Assembly (NCBI GenBank): GCA_029259795.1
Contig: JAJDEM010000259.1
Location: forward strand, 1-34,103
Source: Planctomycetota bacterium
Lineage (GTDB): Bacteria > Planctomycetota > PLA2 > JAEUHO01
Reading direction: 5' to 3'
Length of the DNA: 34,103 nucleotides
Under the pieces are notes generated by a model. The model saw only the letters and a program-made list of their open reading frames with translations. It was not told the DNA's origin and ran no database searches. This document shows, piece by piece, positions 24,571 through 34,103 of the stretch (position 1 is the first letter of the stretch; each line of letters opens with the position of its first letter). Position numbers and translations under genes: made by a program.

Positions 24571-25353
24571 GTGGACTTCGACGCCGCCCTCCTCCAGCGC
24601 CTTGCCGGTGCCTTTGAAACGACGGCAGCCGAGGGGCGCGAGCGAATCGAAGTGGGACCCTTTGCCGTTTGGTTGCACCCGTCGAGCGCGGACCCCATGC
24701 ACTCCGTCGCGGCGCCGGTGCGCGGCTGTGATGACTGGCCGAGCGCCGTGGAGGCGCTGGCGGAGGCCTTTGCCTCACGCGGGCGTACGCCCCGGGTCGA
24801 GCACTTCACCGAGCTGGTTCCGGACCTTGCAAGGGTGCTGGAGGCGGCCAGTCTCGCGTGCGAGATGCGTGCGCCCGTCATGACCCTCTTGCGGGAGGAG
24901 TTCGTCCCGTCCGCGCCCCTGGAGCCAGAGCCGACCTTCGTTCGGATCGGCGCCGACGACGAGGCCTCCGTGGAGGCATTCCTCGCCATGCAGTGCGAGG
25001 CGTTCGGCATGGACCCTGCGCGCATGGCGTCGTGGAAAGCGCTGTTTCTTGCCGGTCTCCGGCGGCGCGCGCTGCACGCGAGCCTGGCGCGGGTGAATGG
25101 TGCGGTCGTCTCGGGCGCGACGATCCAGGACGCCGGTCGCGTCGGCGAGCTCGCCGGGGTTGGCACGCGCCCACCGCTCCGGGGTCTGGGTTATGCGAGC
25201 GCCGTCTGCAGCCGCTTGCTCCGCCGCTGGTTCGATGGCGGCGGCGAGGTCTGCTGGTTGTCGGCCGGCGAGGGCGCGCAGGGTCTCTACGCCCGGCTTG
25301 GCTTCGAGGTCGTGGGCACCCAACTGAATCACGGCAGCGCGCATCCCGTCTAG
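24571..25353 (+). CDS. GNAT family N-acetyltransferase
   Basis: GTG start. GRVGELAGVGTRPPLRGLGYASAVCSRLLRRWFDGGGEVCWLSAGEGAQGLYARLGFEVVGTQLNH is a GNAT motif A-to-B region. Confidence 0.88.
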   Translation: MDFDAALLQRLAGAFETTAAEGRERIEVGPFAVWLHPSSADPMHSVAAPVRGCDDWPSAVEALAEAFASRGRTPRVEHFTELVPDLARVLEAASLACEMRAPVMTLLREEFVPSAPLEPEPTFVRIGADDEASVEAFLAMQCEAFGMDPARMASWKALFLAGLRRRALHASLARVNGAVVSGATIQDAGRVGELAGVGTRPPLRGLGYASAVCSRLLRRWFDGGGEVCWLSAGEGAQGLYARLGFEVVGTQLNHGSAHPV

Positions 25354-25414
25354 CGGCTTCCTGCGTCGTGCGGGCGAGAACCCGCGTACGTTGGCGGCTC
25401 CCGGGAGGTCTGCC

Positions 25415-26221
25415 ATGGTCCGCTTCGTTCTCGCGCTGCTCGTTCTTGCCTCGTTGTCCACGGGGGGCTGCGGCGAAGCGCCGCCGACCAAGCCGCGTAT
25501 CGTCACGGAGGCCGTCGCCTACAACCACGACGGCGTCGAGCTCGAGGGCTACCTGGCGTACGACGCGACCCTGTCGCGGCGGCGCCCGGGGGTGCTCGTC
25601 GTCCATGAGTGGTGGGGGCTGCAAGACCACCCCAAGGAACGGGCGCGGCGACTGGCCGCCCTCGGCTACGTGGCGTTCTGCCTCGACATGTATGGCAAGG
25701 GCAAGGTCAGCGACGACGTCGAGCAGGCGCAGGCCTGGTCCGGCGCGTTCTACACCGATCGCGCGGGTCATGGCCGGGCGCGTGCCAAGGCCGGTTTGGC
25801 GGTCCTTGCGAAGGACAGTCGCGTCGATCCCGCGCGCATCGCGGCGATCGGCTTCTGCTACGGCGGCAGTGTTGCGCTCGAGCTTGCGTACGCGAACGCG
25901 GGCTTGAAGGCCGTGGCGTGTTTCCACGGCTCGCTGCTGTTGCCTGAGGAGCCGAAGGATGCCGCCATCCCGACGGTGATCCTGGTGCTCAATGGTGCGG
26001 ACGACGCGTGGGTGGGCCCCGACGCGGTCGCGGCCTGGCGTGAGGCGATGGACGAGCGGGGCGTGACGTACGGCTTCCAGTCCTTCCCCGGCGCGGTGCA
26101 CGCGTTCACGAACCCGGGTGCTGACGCGCGGGGCATGGACAACGTGGCCTACAACAAGGGCGCGGACGACAAGTCCTGGTCGGCCTTGGACGGCTTTCTT
26201 CGCCTGCACCTAGGCCGCTAG
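25415..26221 (+). CDS. Dienelactone hydrolase family lipoprotein
   Basis: Lipobox STGGC. PGVLVVHEWWGLQDHPKERARRLAALGYVAFCLDMYGKG, nucleophile motif GFCYGGS, VHAFTNPGAD. RBS GGGAGGT. Confidence 0.92.
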   Translation: MVRFVLALLVLASLSTGGCGEAPPTKPRIVTEAVAYNHDGVELEGYLAYDATLSRRRPGVLVVHEWWGLQDHPKERARRLAALGYVAFCLDMYGKGKVSDDVEQAQAWSGAFYTDRAGHGRARAKAGLAVLAKDSRVDPARIAAIGFCYGGSVALELAYANAGLKAVACFHGSLLLPEEPKDAAIPTVILVLNGADDAWVGPDAVAAWREAMDERGVTYGFQSFPGAVHAFTNPGADARGMDNVAYNKGADDKSWSALDGFLRLHLGR

Positions 26222-26272
26222 CCTCAGGGCCCTGTCCCCCGGCGGTCCGACCATGGACCCTCGGAGGACGGC

Positions 26273-27433
26273 ATGCCCGGATGGTTTGAGCGTTGGCTGG
26301 AGTCCCTGCAGGTCCTGTCGTGGTGGGAAGTCCTCATCTACGGCTCGCTCGCGGCCGTGCTCTCCCAGCTCATCCTCACGCGCCTGATCAAGCTCCTGAC
26401 GAGCCGCACGAAGACCGACATCGATGATCGCGCGATCGCCGCGGTGCGCTGGCCGATCTTCTGGTCGGTCTTGTTCGTCGCGCTCTACGTGATGCTGCGC
26501 AGCTTGGAGCCGGGGGCGCCTGCTCTGGAGGAGCTACCCGCTACGCCGGGCCCTGGCGAGGCTGAACGTGTCACGGAGGCGAACGAGGCGCTCACCGCGT
26601 CCCACGCGGCCGCGCTCGGTTCCTATTGGCGTGCGGTCTTCCTGACGATCCACATCCTGCTGACGATGGCGATCTGGATGTGGTCTCGCGCGCTCATGAA
26701 GTGCAGCGACGCCCTCCTTGAGGCCCTCGCCCGGCGGGCGGATGACTTCTCCTGGATCGAGCCGCGTTCGCTGCCCCTCTACGAGATCGGCACCAAGCTG
26801 CTGCTGCTCGGCGGCACCGTGTACGCGATCATGTTGGTGTGGGACATCGACGTCACCGCCTGGTTGGCATCGGCGGGCATCCTGGGCATCGCCGTGGGCT
26901 TCGCGGCGAAGGACACGCTCGCCAACCTCTTCGCCGGGATCTTCATCCTGACCGACGCGCCCTACAAGCTGGGCGACTACATCGTCCTCGCTTCGGGGGA
27001 GCGTGGGGTGGTCACGGACATCGGGATCCGCTCGACGCGCCTGCTGACCCGCGATGACATCGAGATCACCGTTCCGAACAGCGTGATGGCGAACTCCAAG
27101 ATCGTGAACGAATCCAGCGGACCCGGCGTCAAGCGGCGCCTGCGCGTCGACATCGGCATCGCCTACGGAAGCGATCTCGCCGAAGCGCGCGAGGTGATGA
27201 CCAAGGCAGCCGCGAGCTGCGAGCTGTTGGCGAAGGAGCCGGCCCCGAGCGTGCGCATGCGCTCCTTTGGCGACTCGGCCTTGATGTTGCAAGTGCGGGG
27301 CTTCATCGATCAGCCCGTGCTGCACGGCAAGGCCGTCGATCAGGTCTGCACCCGCCTCTACGACGCGCTGAACGAGGCGAAGATCGAGATCCCGTTCCCG
27401 CAGCGCGTCGTTCACATGCCGCCAGTCGGCTAG
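26273..27433 (+). CDS. Mechanosensitive ion channel family protein (MscS-like)
   Basis: ASAGILGIAVGFAAKDTLANLFAGIFILTDAPYKLGDYIVLASGERGVVTDIGIRSTRLLTRDDIEITVPNSVMANSKIVNES. Confidence 0.94.
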   Translation: MPGWFERWLESLQVLSWWEVLIYGSLAAVLSQLILTRLIKLLTSRTKTDIDDRAIAAVRWPIFWSVLFVALYVMLRSLEPGAPALEELPATPGPGEAERVTEANEALTASHAAALGSYWRAVFLTIHILLTMAIWMWSRALMKCSDALLEALARRADDFSWIEPRSLPLYEIGTKLLLLGGTVYAIMLVWDIDVTAWLASAGILGIAVGFAAKDTLANLFAGIFILTDAPYKLGDYIVLASGERGVVTDIGIRSTRLLTRDDIEITVPNSVMANSKIVNESSGPGVKRRLRVDIGIAYGSDLAEAREVMTKAAASCELLAKEPAPSVRMRSFGDSALMLQVRGFIDQPVLHGKAVDQVCTRLYDALNEAKIEIPFPQRVVHMPPVG

Positions 27434-27475
27434 CCAGGCCGGGGCCCGTCGACGCATGCTGGTTGGGCGACCCGT

Positions 27476-29071
27476 CTACTTGGGGGGGCTTGTCACGATC
27501 TGACAGGAGCCGCCGGTCAGCGTGGCGAGGCGCTTCATGAAGCGCTTGATCCCCGCGAGGTTGCCCTTGTTGAGTCCGTCGGGCTCGAGGTCTTCCAATG
27601 TGAGCGCGAAGGTGTTGACGACGACGCGGCGGAAGCGGTTCCAGCGTCCGACGCTTGCGAGAATCGCCTCGGGAACGATCGGTTCGCCGTCGGTGGCGAG
27701 TCCGTCGGTCAGCAGGAAGATCGTGTCCACCTGCGGGTTCTGCTGGAACGCTGTCTCGAGGGCCGCGTGCATGAACGTGCCGCCCTCGGGTTTCTCGAAC
27801 GTCTTGTCGATCCAGCGCAGGGCGCTGGCCACCGCGTCCTCGGTTGCGAGGGTCTCGCCGTTGGGCCGCCAGGCCTTCACGTGGTCGGAGAAGACAATGA
27901 CGTTGAAGAGCGTCTTCTTGTCCTGGGCCTTGATGGCGCGGACCAGCTCGCGCTTGGCCACGCCGATGCGGGTCTTCGCGGACTCCTCGCCCCACGGGAA
28001 GGCCATCGATCCTGAGAGATCGATGATGAACAGCAGCCGGTCCGAGTGCATCTTCATGCCGTAGTAGGTGGCAACACTCGTCGAGGGCGCGGGCTGGATC
28101 TTGGTGGGCTCGTCGGTGCGATTCTTCCACCAAGTCTTCCAGTGGTGCGGGTCCCAGCCCAGGTCGCGGTGGTGCATGGCCTGCAGCGCGTCGTGCGCCA
28201 CGGCGCGCGTCCGGAGGTGGACTCCGTTGAGGAGCTCGGCGACTGCGTCCGTCAGTTCCACGATGCCCATCCTGCCGATGCTCTCGGCGGCGGCCTCCCG
28301 GACAATGGGACTGTCGTCGTTCAGGAACGCGACCAGCGTTCCTCTGATGTTGATGTCGACCGGCTTCAGCCGCGCGATCGTCTCGGCGCCCGCAAGGCGC
28401 AGCCGCCAGTCTGCGTAGGACGGCGTACGGAGCAGCAGTCGGCGGTCGCGGCTGTCCGCGATGTTGCCCAGGGCGCGCAGGGCGGCGAACGCGAGGATCA
28501 CCCCCGCGCTGCGATCCTTGTGCTTCTCGAAGATGGCTTGCAGCGGCTCGCGTGCACGCGGGTCCGCATGGATGAGCTGCGCGTCGAGGACCGCCTCGAG
28601 CACGGCGGGCTCCTTGATCTTCAGGGCGTCCGTCGCGAGCCACGTCAGGGCATCCTCGCTCGACGCGAGCATGTAGGCCTGGCCCAATGCCTGCGTCAGG
28701 AGCGGATCGCGCTTGCGCCCCACCAAGTCGGCGAGTGTCTTGGCGGTCTTGGCGTCCAGGCCTGAGCCGAGCGTGCTGATGGCAACGATCCGGTCGTCGA
28801 TCGAGCGGGAGCTGCGGGCAATGGACAGCAGGTAGGTACGAGCCTTCGGTGACTTCAGGCGCCCCAGGGAGCGGATCGTCGCCATGCGCTTGGAGAACGT
28901 CGAGAAGTCCGTGAACTTTACGGTCTTCAGATACTCCTTGTGGAGCGCGTCGGCATCCGCCGGGCTGTTCTCCCCCGCAGCCAGCGGGAACGCACCCAGC
29001 GACACCATGGCCAGGACGGCGGCGGCGAGGAGGATGCGCGCGTGGGCGGGGCGGGAGCGGCTGGCGGGCAA
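27476..29071 (-). CDS. Exported HEAT-repeat plus von Willebrand factor A domain protein
   Basis: Signal peptide, HEAT-like repeats (IRSLGRLKSPKARTYLLSIAR; LVAFLNDDSPIVREAAAESIGRMG), MIDAS motif LLFIIDLSGSMAFPWG and TIFLLTDGLATDGEPI. Confidence 0.88.
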   Translation of the reverse strand: MPASRSRPAHARILLAAAVLAMVSLGAFPLAAGENSPADADALHKEYLKTVKFTDFSTFSKRMATIRSLGRLKSPKARTYLLSIARSSRSIDDRIVAISTLGSGLDAKTAKTLADLVGRKRDPLLTQALGQAYMLASSEDALTWLATDALKIKEPAVLEAVLDAQLIHADPRAREPLQAIFEKHKDRSAGVILAFAALRALGNIADSRDRRLLLRTPSYADWRLRLAGAETIARLKPVDINIRGTLVAFLNDDSPIVREAAAESIGRMGIVELTDAVAELLNGVHLRTRAVAHDALQAMHHRDLGWDPHHWKTWWKNRTDEPTKIQPAPSTSVATYYGMKMHSDRLLFIIDLSGSMAFPWGEESAKTRIGVAKRELVRAIKAQDKKTLFNVIVFSDHVKAWRPNGETLATEDAVASALRWIDKTFEKPEGGTFMHAALETAFQQNPQVDTIFLLTDGLATDGEPIVPEAILASVGRWNRFRRVVVNTFALTLEDLEPDGLNKGNLAGIKRFMKRLATLTGGSCQIVTSPPK

Positions 29072-29164
29072 CGAGATCTCCGAGGCGGTGTGGTGATTCT
29101 ACGGGACGGAACGGGATTTACGGGTGCGTGACATGCGAAACGTTTACTCGGGCAGGCTCGACGC

Positions 29165-30936
29165 GTGTCATCGGCAGCCACTCCCCGTCAGGCCATCCTT
29201 CTGCTCGCGGCGGGCGCGGTCGCCCTGGCTCTCGTCGGTTGGCGCGTACTCCTACTTGAGCAGACAGAGCGCGAACGTCGTGCGATGCGTCACTCAGGCC
29301 TGGCCGTGGCCCGTGCGAAGGCCGATGCGGATCGCTTGGCGCGCGCGCCCCGCGGGCGGCCCCTTGCGGCCTGGCGGATCGAGGGCGACAGTGCGGTGAC
29401 GCCGGAGCGGCAGGCCGGGCTGCTCCACTGGGATCGGCTGCGGCGGGTCGCCGCCCTGGAGGGCGATCCCACGCGTGCCCTCGCCGAGTATGAGGCCCTC
29501 CGCGATCCGCGGCAGCCCAAGTGGCTGCGCGACATCGCCGCGCTGCGCTCGGGCGGCTTGCTTGCGGCGCTGGGGCAACCGGCCGCCGCCGAACTCCTAT
29601 GGGCACAAGCGGCCGAGGCGAGTCCCCTGCTCTTCGGCGTCGAGAACGAACACGTTCGCATGATGGCCTTGCGGCACTTGGCGCTCGCAGGCCTCGTTCG
29701 CGGTGATGCCACGCGCTTTCGCCAACTCCTCGAGGAAGCCCAGGACGGGATCCGGCTTGCGGCCGGGGGCGTCATGGGACCTGCGCGACTGGTGATGGAG
29801 TTCGAGGAACTCCTCACCGCGCCGCAGCGCGCCGCCCTTGCTGACGAAGATCAGGAGCGGCTCCGTCGCGCGGTCGCCCATGCGCGCCGCGGTCTCGGCG
29901 TCATGTTGGCTCTGCCCCAGGACGGAACGCGACTCGTCGAGGGCTTGGTGGCATGGCGCCAAGGTGCGCAGCTTCTGCTGTTCCCGGTCTCGAGTCTGGT
30001 GGAGCCCGCCCTGCCCGGCTTTGACCCCGGCTTCGCGCTCGAGCGCCGCTCGCCGGGCAGTGCGCTGCCTCCGGGGGCCGTTCGGCTGGCCGAGCCGTTG
30101 GCAGACCTGATGGTCCGACCCGTGCCCGTGGCGGGCGACAGCGCGATTGGGTGGTGGGTCGCCGTGGCCTTGGGCTTTGGCATGCTGGTGTATGCCGTGG
30201 GGGCTTTCGTCGCCCTCGCGGGCTGGCGTCGAAGCCGCATCGCCGCCGTCCAGCAGGCCGACTTCACCGCGGCCGTGTCGCACGAGATGAAGACCCCGAT
30301 TGCCTCCGTGCGCGCCATGGCCGAGTTGCTGGGCGATGGTGGTGCGCAAGATGCCGAGCGCACGCAGCGCTATCTCGCGCGCATCGAAGCGGAGATGCAG
30401 CGCTTGGGCTCGACCGTCCGCAACGTCTTGGATGCCGCCAATGTCGAGCGAGGCAGCCTGCCCGTGCATCCGGTGGCCGGGGACCCGGCGGACCTGCTCG
30501 AGAGCGTGGCTGCGGTTCTCACGCCGGCCCTCGAGAGCCGGGGGTTCGTGGTGACCGTCGAGGCGGAGCCGGCGCTCGAGCCCGTGGCGTTTGATGCCGC
30601 CGCCCTGGAGGGGGTCCTCATGAATCTCGTGGACAATGCCGCGAAGTTCTCGGCGGAGCGCAAGCGAGTCGGCCTCCGGGGGGCGCCGACCTTGTCCGGC
30701 GGCTACCGGATCGAAGTGGCCGATCGCGGCCTCGGACTCGATCGCGGGAACACAGAGAGGCTGTTCGAACGTTACTACCGTGGGAACGCCGCCCGTGAGG
30801 GTGCGGTCCCGGGGGTCGGCCTTGGTCTTCACATTGCTCGAGAAGTCATCGAAGCCCATGGCGGGCAGCTCAACGCGCGTGCTCGCACGGGTGGCGGGGC
30901 GGTGTTCGTGATCGAGCTGCCTGGAGCGCCGATCGC

Positions 30937-30940
<4 letters not shown>
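29165..30940 (+). CDS. Sensor histidine kinase
   Basis: GTG start. Two TM segments, H-box DFTAAVSHEMKTPIASVRAMAELL, N-box LMNLVDNAAKFS, G-boxes VADRGLGLDRG and GVGLGLHIAREVIEAHGG. Confidence 0.93.
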
Positions 30941-31620
<680 letters not shown>

Positions 31621-31682
31621 CTTCCCAGCCCACCCGTTGCGGACTTCATCGTGGTGGAGGTGCCGAGTAGGCTCCGGGGCTC

Positions 31683-33506
31683 ATGGACCTCCCCGTCGAA
31701 GGCTGGATCGCACTCGCTACCCTTGCGGCGGCCACGACCCTGTTCATCACCAAGGCGCTGCCGGTGCCGGTGACCGCGCTCTCGATCCCCGTGATCCTCT
31801 ACGCAACGGGCGTCCTGCCCGACGCCCGCGTCGCCCTGGGCGGCTTCGGCAGCCAGGCCGCCCTTGCGATCGCGGCGGTGTTCATCCTGGGCGCCGGGCT
31901 GAAGGAGTCGGGCGTCGCCTCCTTGCTCGCCCGGCTGCTCCAGCGCGTCGGTGGCAAGAGTGAGGCGATGCTCGTCGCGCTGCTGATGATCTCTTGCGGC
32001 GTGCTCTCCGCGTTCATGAGCAACGCGGCGGTGGTGGCGATCCTCCTCCCGGTTGGGATGGCCTTGGCTGGTCGCGCCGGAGTTCCTGCGTCGCGCCTGC
32101 TCATGCCGCTCGCGTTCGCCGCGGTGCTCGGCGGCACCGTTTCCTTGATTGGTACGGCGCCGAACTTCCTCGTCGGGGACTACGTCCTCACCACGGAACT
32201 CGAGGAACTGCAGGGACTCGAGTTCCACATCTTCGACTTCGCGCCGGTCGGGCTGGCCATCCTTGGGGTGGGCACGCTGTTCATGGTTGTGATCGGTCGC
32301 CGCATGCTGCCGTCGCTCCGGTCGGAGGATCGCCTCGCGGCGGCTCGGCTGCCCGCCGAGGTCGCCCGCACGTTCGATGTGGCGGATCGCTTGTTCGGCT
32401 TGGCGGTTCCCGCAGATTGCACCGTGCGTGGGAAGACCATCGCGCAGGCCGACATCCGCAACAAGTATGGGCTTGGGATCGTCATGATCCACCGGACCCG
32501 CGCGGTGCCGAAGCGCTGGATGGAGCCTGAGCCCGACCGCACGCTCCGCGAAGGCGATGTGCTCTACGTCCAGGGCGACGAGGTCCAGGCGTGGGCGTTC
32601 TGCGAGGAAGAGGGTCTGCAGTTCAGCTTGCCGGAGGAGAAGACGGTCAGTCGGATCCTGCGGCATGGCTCGACGCTTGCCGAGTTCGCGGTTCCGCCCT
32701 ACTCGCGGGCCGTGGAGCGGACGGCGCGGGGCATGAAGTTCCGCGAGCGCTTCGGCCTCAACATGCTCGCCATCAACCGGCGGACGGATGTGCTGACCGA
32801 CAAGCCGCAGGACCAGCCGCTGCAGGTGGGTGACGCCTTCCTGGTCTCGGGCCCAGTGGACAAGATCCACCGACTCAGCGGTCATCCCGACTTCACGCTC
32901 TTGAGCGACATTTCCCAGGCTGAGGACGCGACCCGCGCGCCGCTGGCGATCTTGCTCCTGTTCGCGGCCATTGTCCCGTCCGTGGCCCTGCAGGTGCCGC
33001 TCGCCGTGAGCGCCATGGGGGCCGCCCTCTTGATGATCGTTACCGGCTGCGTCTCGCGCCGGGCGGTGCGCCGCGCCGTGGACTGGAACGTCATCTTCCT
33101 GATCGTGGGCACCCTGCCTCTGGGCGTCGCGCTCGACCAGCACCATGTGGCCGCGCAGGCGGCCGGCTGGATCGTCGACGCGGGGCAATCGACGGGGGTG
33201 GTCGGCGTGTACACGCTGTTGTTCCTGCTCGCCGCCGTCCTTGCGGTGCTGACCAGCAACGCAGCTGCGGCCGTCATCGCTGCGCCCGTGGCGGCCCGCG
33301 CGGCCATCGAGTTCGGCATCGACGTCAAGAGTGCGCTGCTCGTCATGGCCTACGGCTGCAGCTGTGCGTTCCTGCTGCCGTTTGCCCAGTGCAACATCCT
33401 CGTCATGGCGCCCGGCGGCTACACGACGAAGGACTTTCTCCGGGTTGGTGCGGCCATGAGCCTCGTCATGGCTGTGACGACGATCCTCTGCTTCTCGCTT
33501 CTCTGA
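31683..33506 (+). CDS. SLC13 family permease with TrkA-C-like domains
   Basis: AFMSNAAVVAILLPVGMALA, LAFAAVLGGTVSLIGTAPNFLVGD, central RCK_C-like CTVRGKTIAQADIRNKYGLGIVMIHRT, C-terminal transporter half. Confidence 0.92.
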   Translation: MDLPVEGWIALATLAAATTLFITKALPVPVTALSIPVILYATGVLPDARVALGGFGSQAALAIAAVFILGAGLKESGVASLLARLLQRVGGKSEAMLVALLMISCGVLSAFMSNAAVVAILLPVGMALAGRAGVPASRLLMPLAFAAVLGGTVSLIGTAPNFLVGDYVLTTELEELQGLEFHIFDFAPVGLAILGVGTLFMVVIGRRMLPSLRSEDRLAAARLPAEVARTFDVADRLFGLAVPADCTVRGKTIAQADIRNKYGLGIVMIHRTRAVPKRWMEPEPDRTLREGDVLYVQGDEVQAWAFCEEEGLQFSLPEEKTVSRILRHGSTLAEFAVPPYSRAVERTARGMKFRERFGLNMLAINRRTDVLTDKPQDQPLQVGDAFLVSGPVDKIHRLSGHPDFTLLSDISQAEDATRAPLAILLLFAAIVPSVALQVPLAVSAMGAALLMIVTGCVSRRAVRRAVDWNVIFLIVGTLPLGVALDQHHVAAQAAGWIVDAGQSTGVVGVYTLLFLLAAVLAVLTSNAAAAVIAAPVAARAAIEFGIDVKSALLVMAYGCSCAFLLPFAQCNILVMAPGGYTTKDFLRVGAAMSLVMAVTTILCFSLL

Positions 33507-33562
33507 TCCAGATGCCGGTCTGCCCTCTGGGCTCGGATTCTCGGCTGCGCTAGGATCCCCGG

Positions 33563-34103
33563 ATGGACTTGGACTTCCATGGCTGGGTTGCGCTCGCGAC
33601 GCTCGTCTTCGCGACGACGTTCTTGATCACGCGCTGGCTGCCGATCCCCATTACGGCCCTGTGCATCCCCGTGATCCTGGTCTCGACCGGGGTGATCGAG
33701 GACTCCAAGCATGCGCTGATGGGCTTTGGCAACGCCGCCGTGATTGCGATCGGCGCCATCTTCGTCGTCGGGGCGGCGCTGCGTGAGAGTGGGCTCGCAA
33801 CGATCATCGCTCGCGGGTTGCAGCGGGTCGCCGGGAAGAACGAAGTCGGGATCCTCTTCCTGATGATGGGGGCGACGGCTGTGCTCGCCGCCTTCATGAA
33901 CAACACGGCCGTCGTAGCGATCCTGCTGCCGGTCGGTGCGGTCCTGGCCCACCGCTCCGGCATCGCACCCTCGCGACTCTTGATGCCGCTCTCCTTTGCG
34001 GCGGTCCTGGGCGGCACGATCAGCCTCATCGGTACGGCGCCGAACTTCATCGTGGCCGACCACTACAACGAGCGGGCGGCGCTGGCCGCCAGCGAGGCGC
34101 ACT
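33563..34103 (+). CDS. Second SLC13 family permease, 3'-truncated by window end
   Basis: Own translation from the ATG at 33563: MDLDFHGWVALATLVFATTFLITRWLPIPITALCIPVILVSTGVIEDSKHALMGFGNAAVIAIGAIFVVGAALRESG...AFMNNTAVVAILLPVG...GTISLIGTAPNFIVADHYN. No stop before the window end, so it is absent from the ORF track. Confidence 0.9.
   Translation, partial: MDLDFHGWVALATLVFATTFLITRWLPIPITALCIPVILVSTGVIEDSKHALMGFGNAAVIAIGAIFVVGAALRESGLATIIARGLQRVAGKNEVGILFLMMGATAVLAAFMNNTAVVAILLPVGAVLAHRSGIAPSRLLMPLSFAAVLGGTISLIGTAPNFIVADHYNERAALAASEAH

Noticed and set aside
22994-24883. 629-aa plus-strand ORF opposite the carboxypeptidase-regulatory-like gene
   Set aside because: Shadow ORF of a clearly coding minus-strand repeat protein. 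No domain signature.

Overview
This is a GC-rich bacterial chromosomal window. The DUF1501/DUF1800 pair, DUF4190, PDZ/thioredoxin-like proteins and carboxypeptidase-regulatory-like proteins suggest a planctomycete-type genome, but that is inference. I support about 25 protein genes and saw no rRNA, tRNA, CRISPR or transposon. The contents are: two adjacent divergent-type zinc alcohol dehydrogenases; a quinone oxidoreductase/enoyl-CoA hydratase/3-hydroxyacyl-CoA dehydrogenase run; a Lon-family AAA protease; a DUF1800-DUF1501-sugar dehydrogenase run; an Xaa-Pro aminopeptidase; two GNAT proteins; a DUF6502/mini-ORF/DUF5666 run; a dienelactone hydrolase; an MscS channel; a HEAT/VWA protein; a histidine kinase/response regulator pair; and tandem SLC13 permeases. 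The most exciting item is at 20794-22089. The ORF track splits it into two ORFs (20794-20994 and 21082-22089), but they lie in one open frame interrupted only by two in-frame TGA codons at 20992 and 21001. Read through, the junction is VFR-U-EP-U-KDCKSFDGQ, a thioredoxin-like UxxUxxC active site. Two compact hairpins follow at bSECIS-like distances. I therefore predict a double-selenocysteine protein that also carries a CxxCH haem c motif and two PDZ domains. It sits 9 bp downstream of a DUF6502 - DUF6502-tail paralogue - DUF5666 run joined by ATGA overlaps, which is preceded by an AT-rich palindrome, TTTGGGAAAATATTCCCAAA. All family names come from reading motifs, not from searches.
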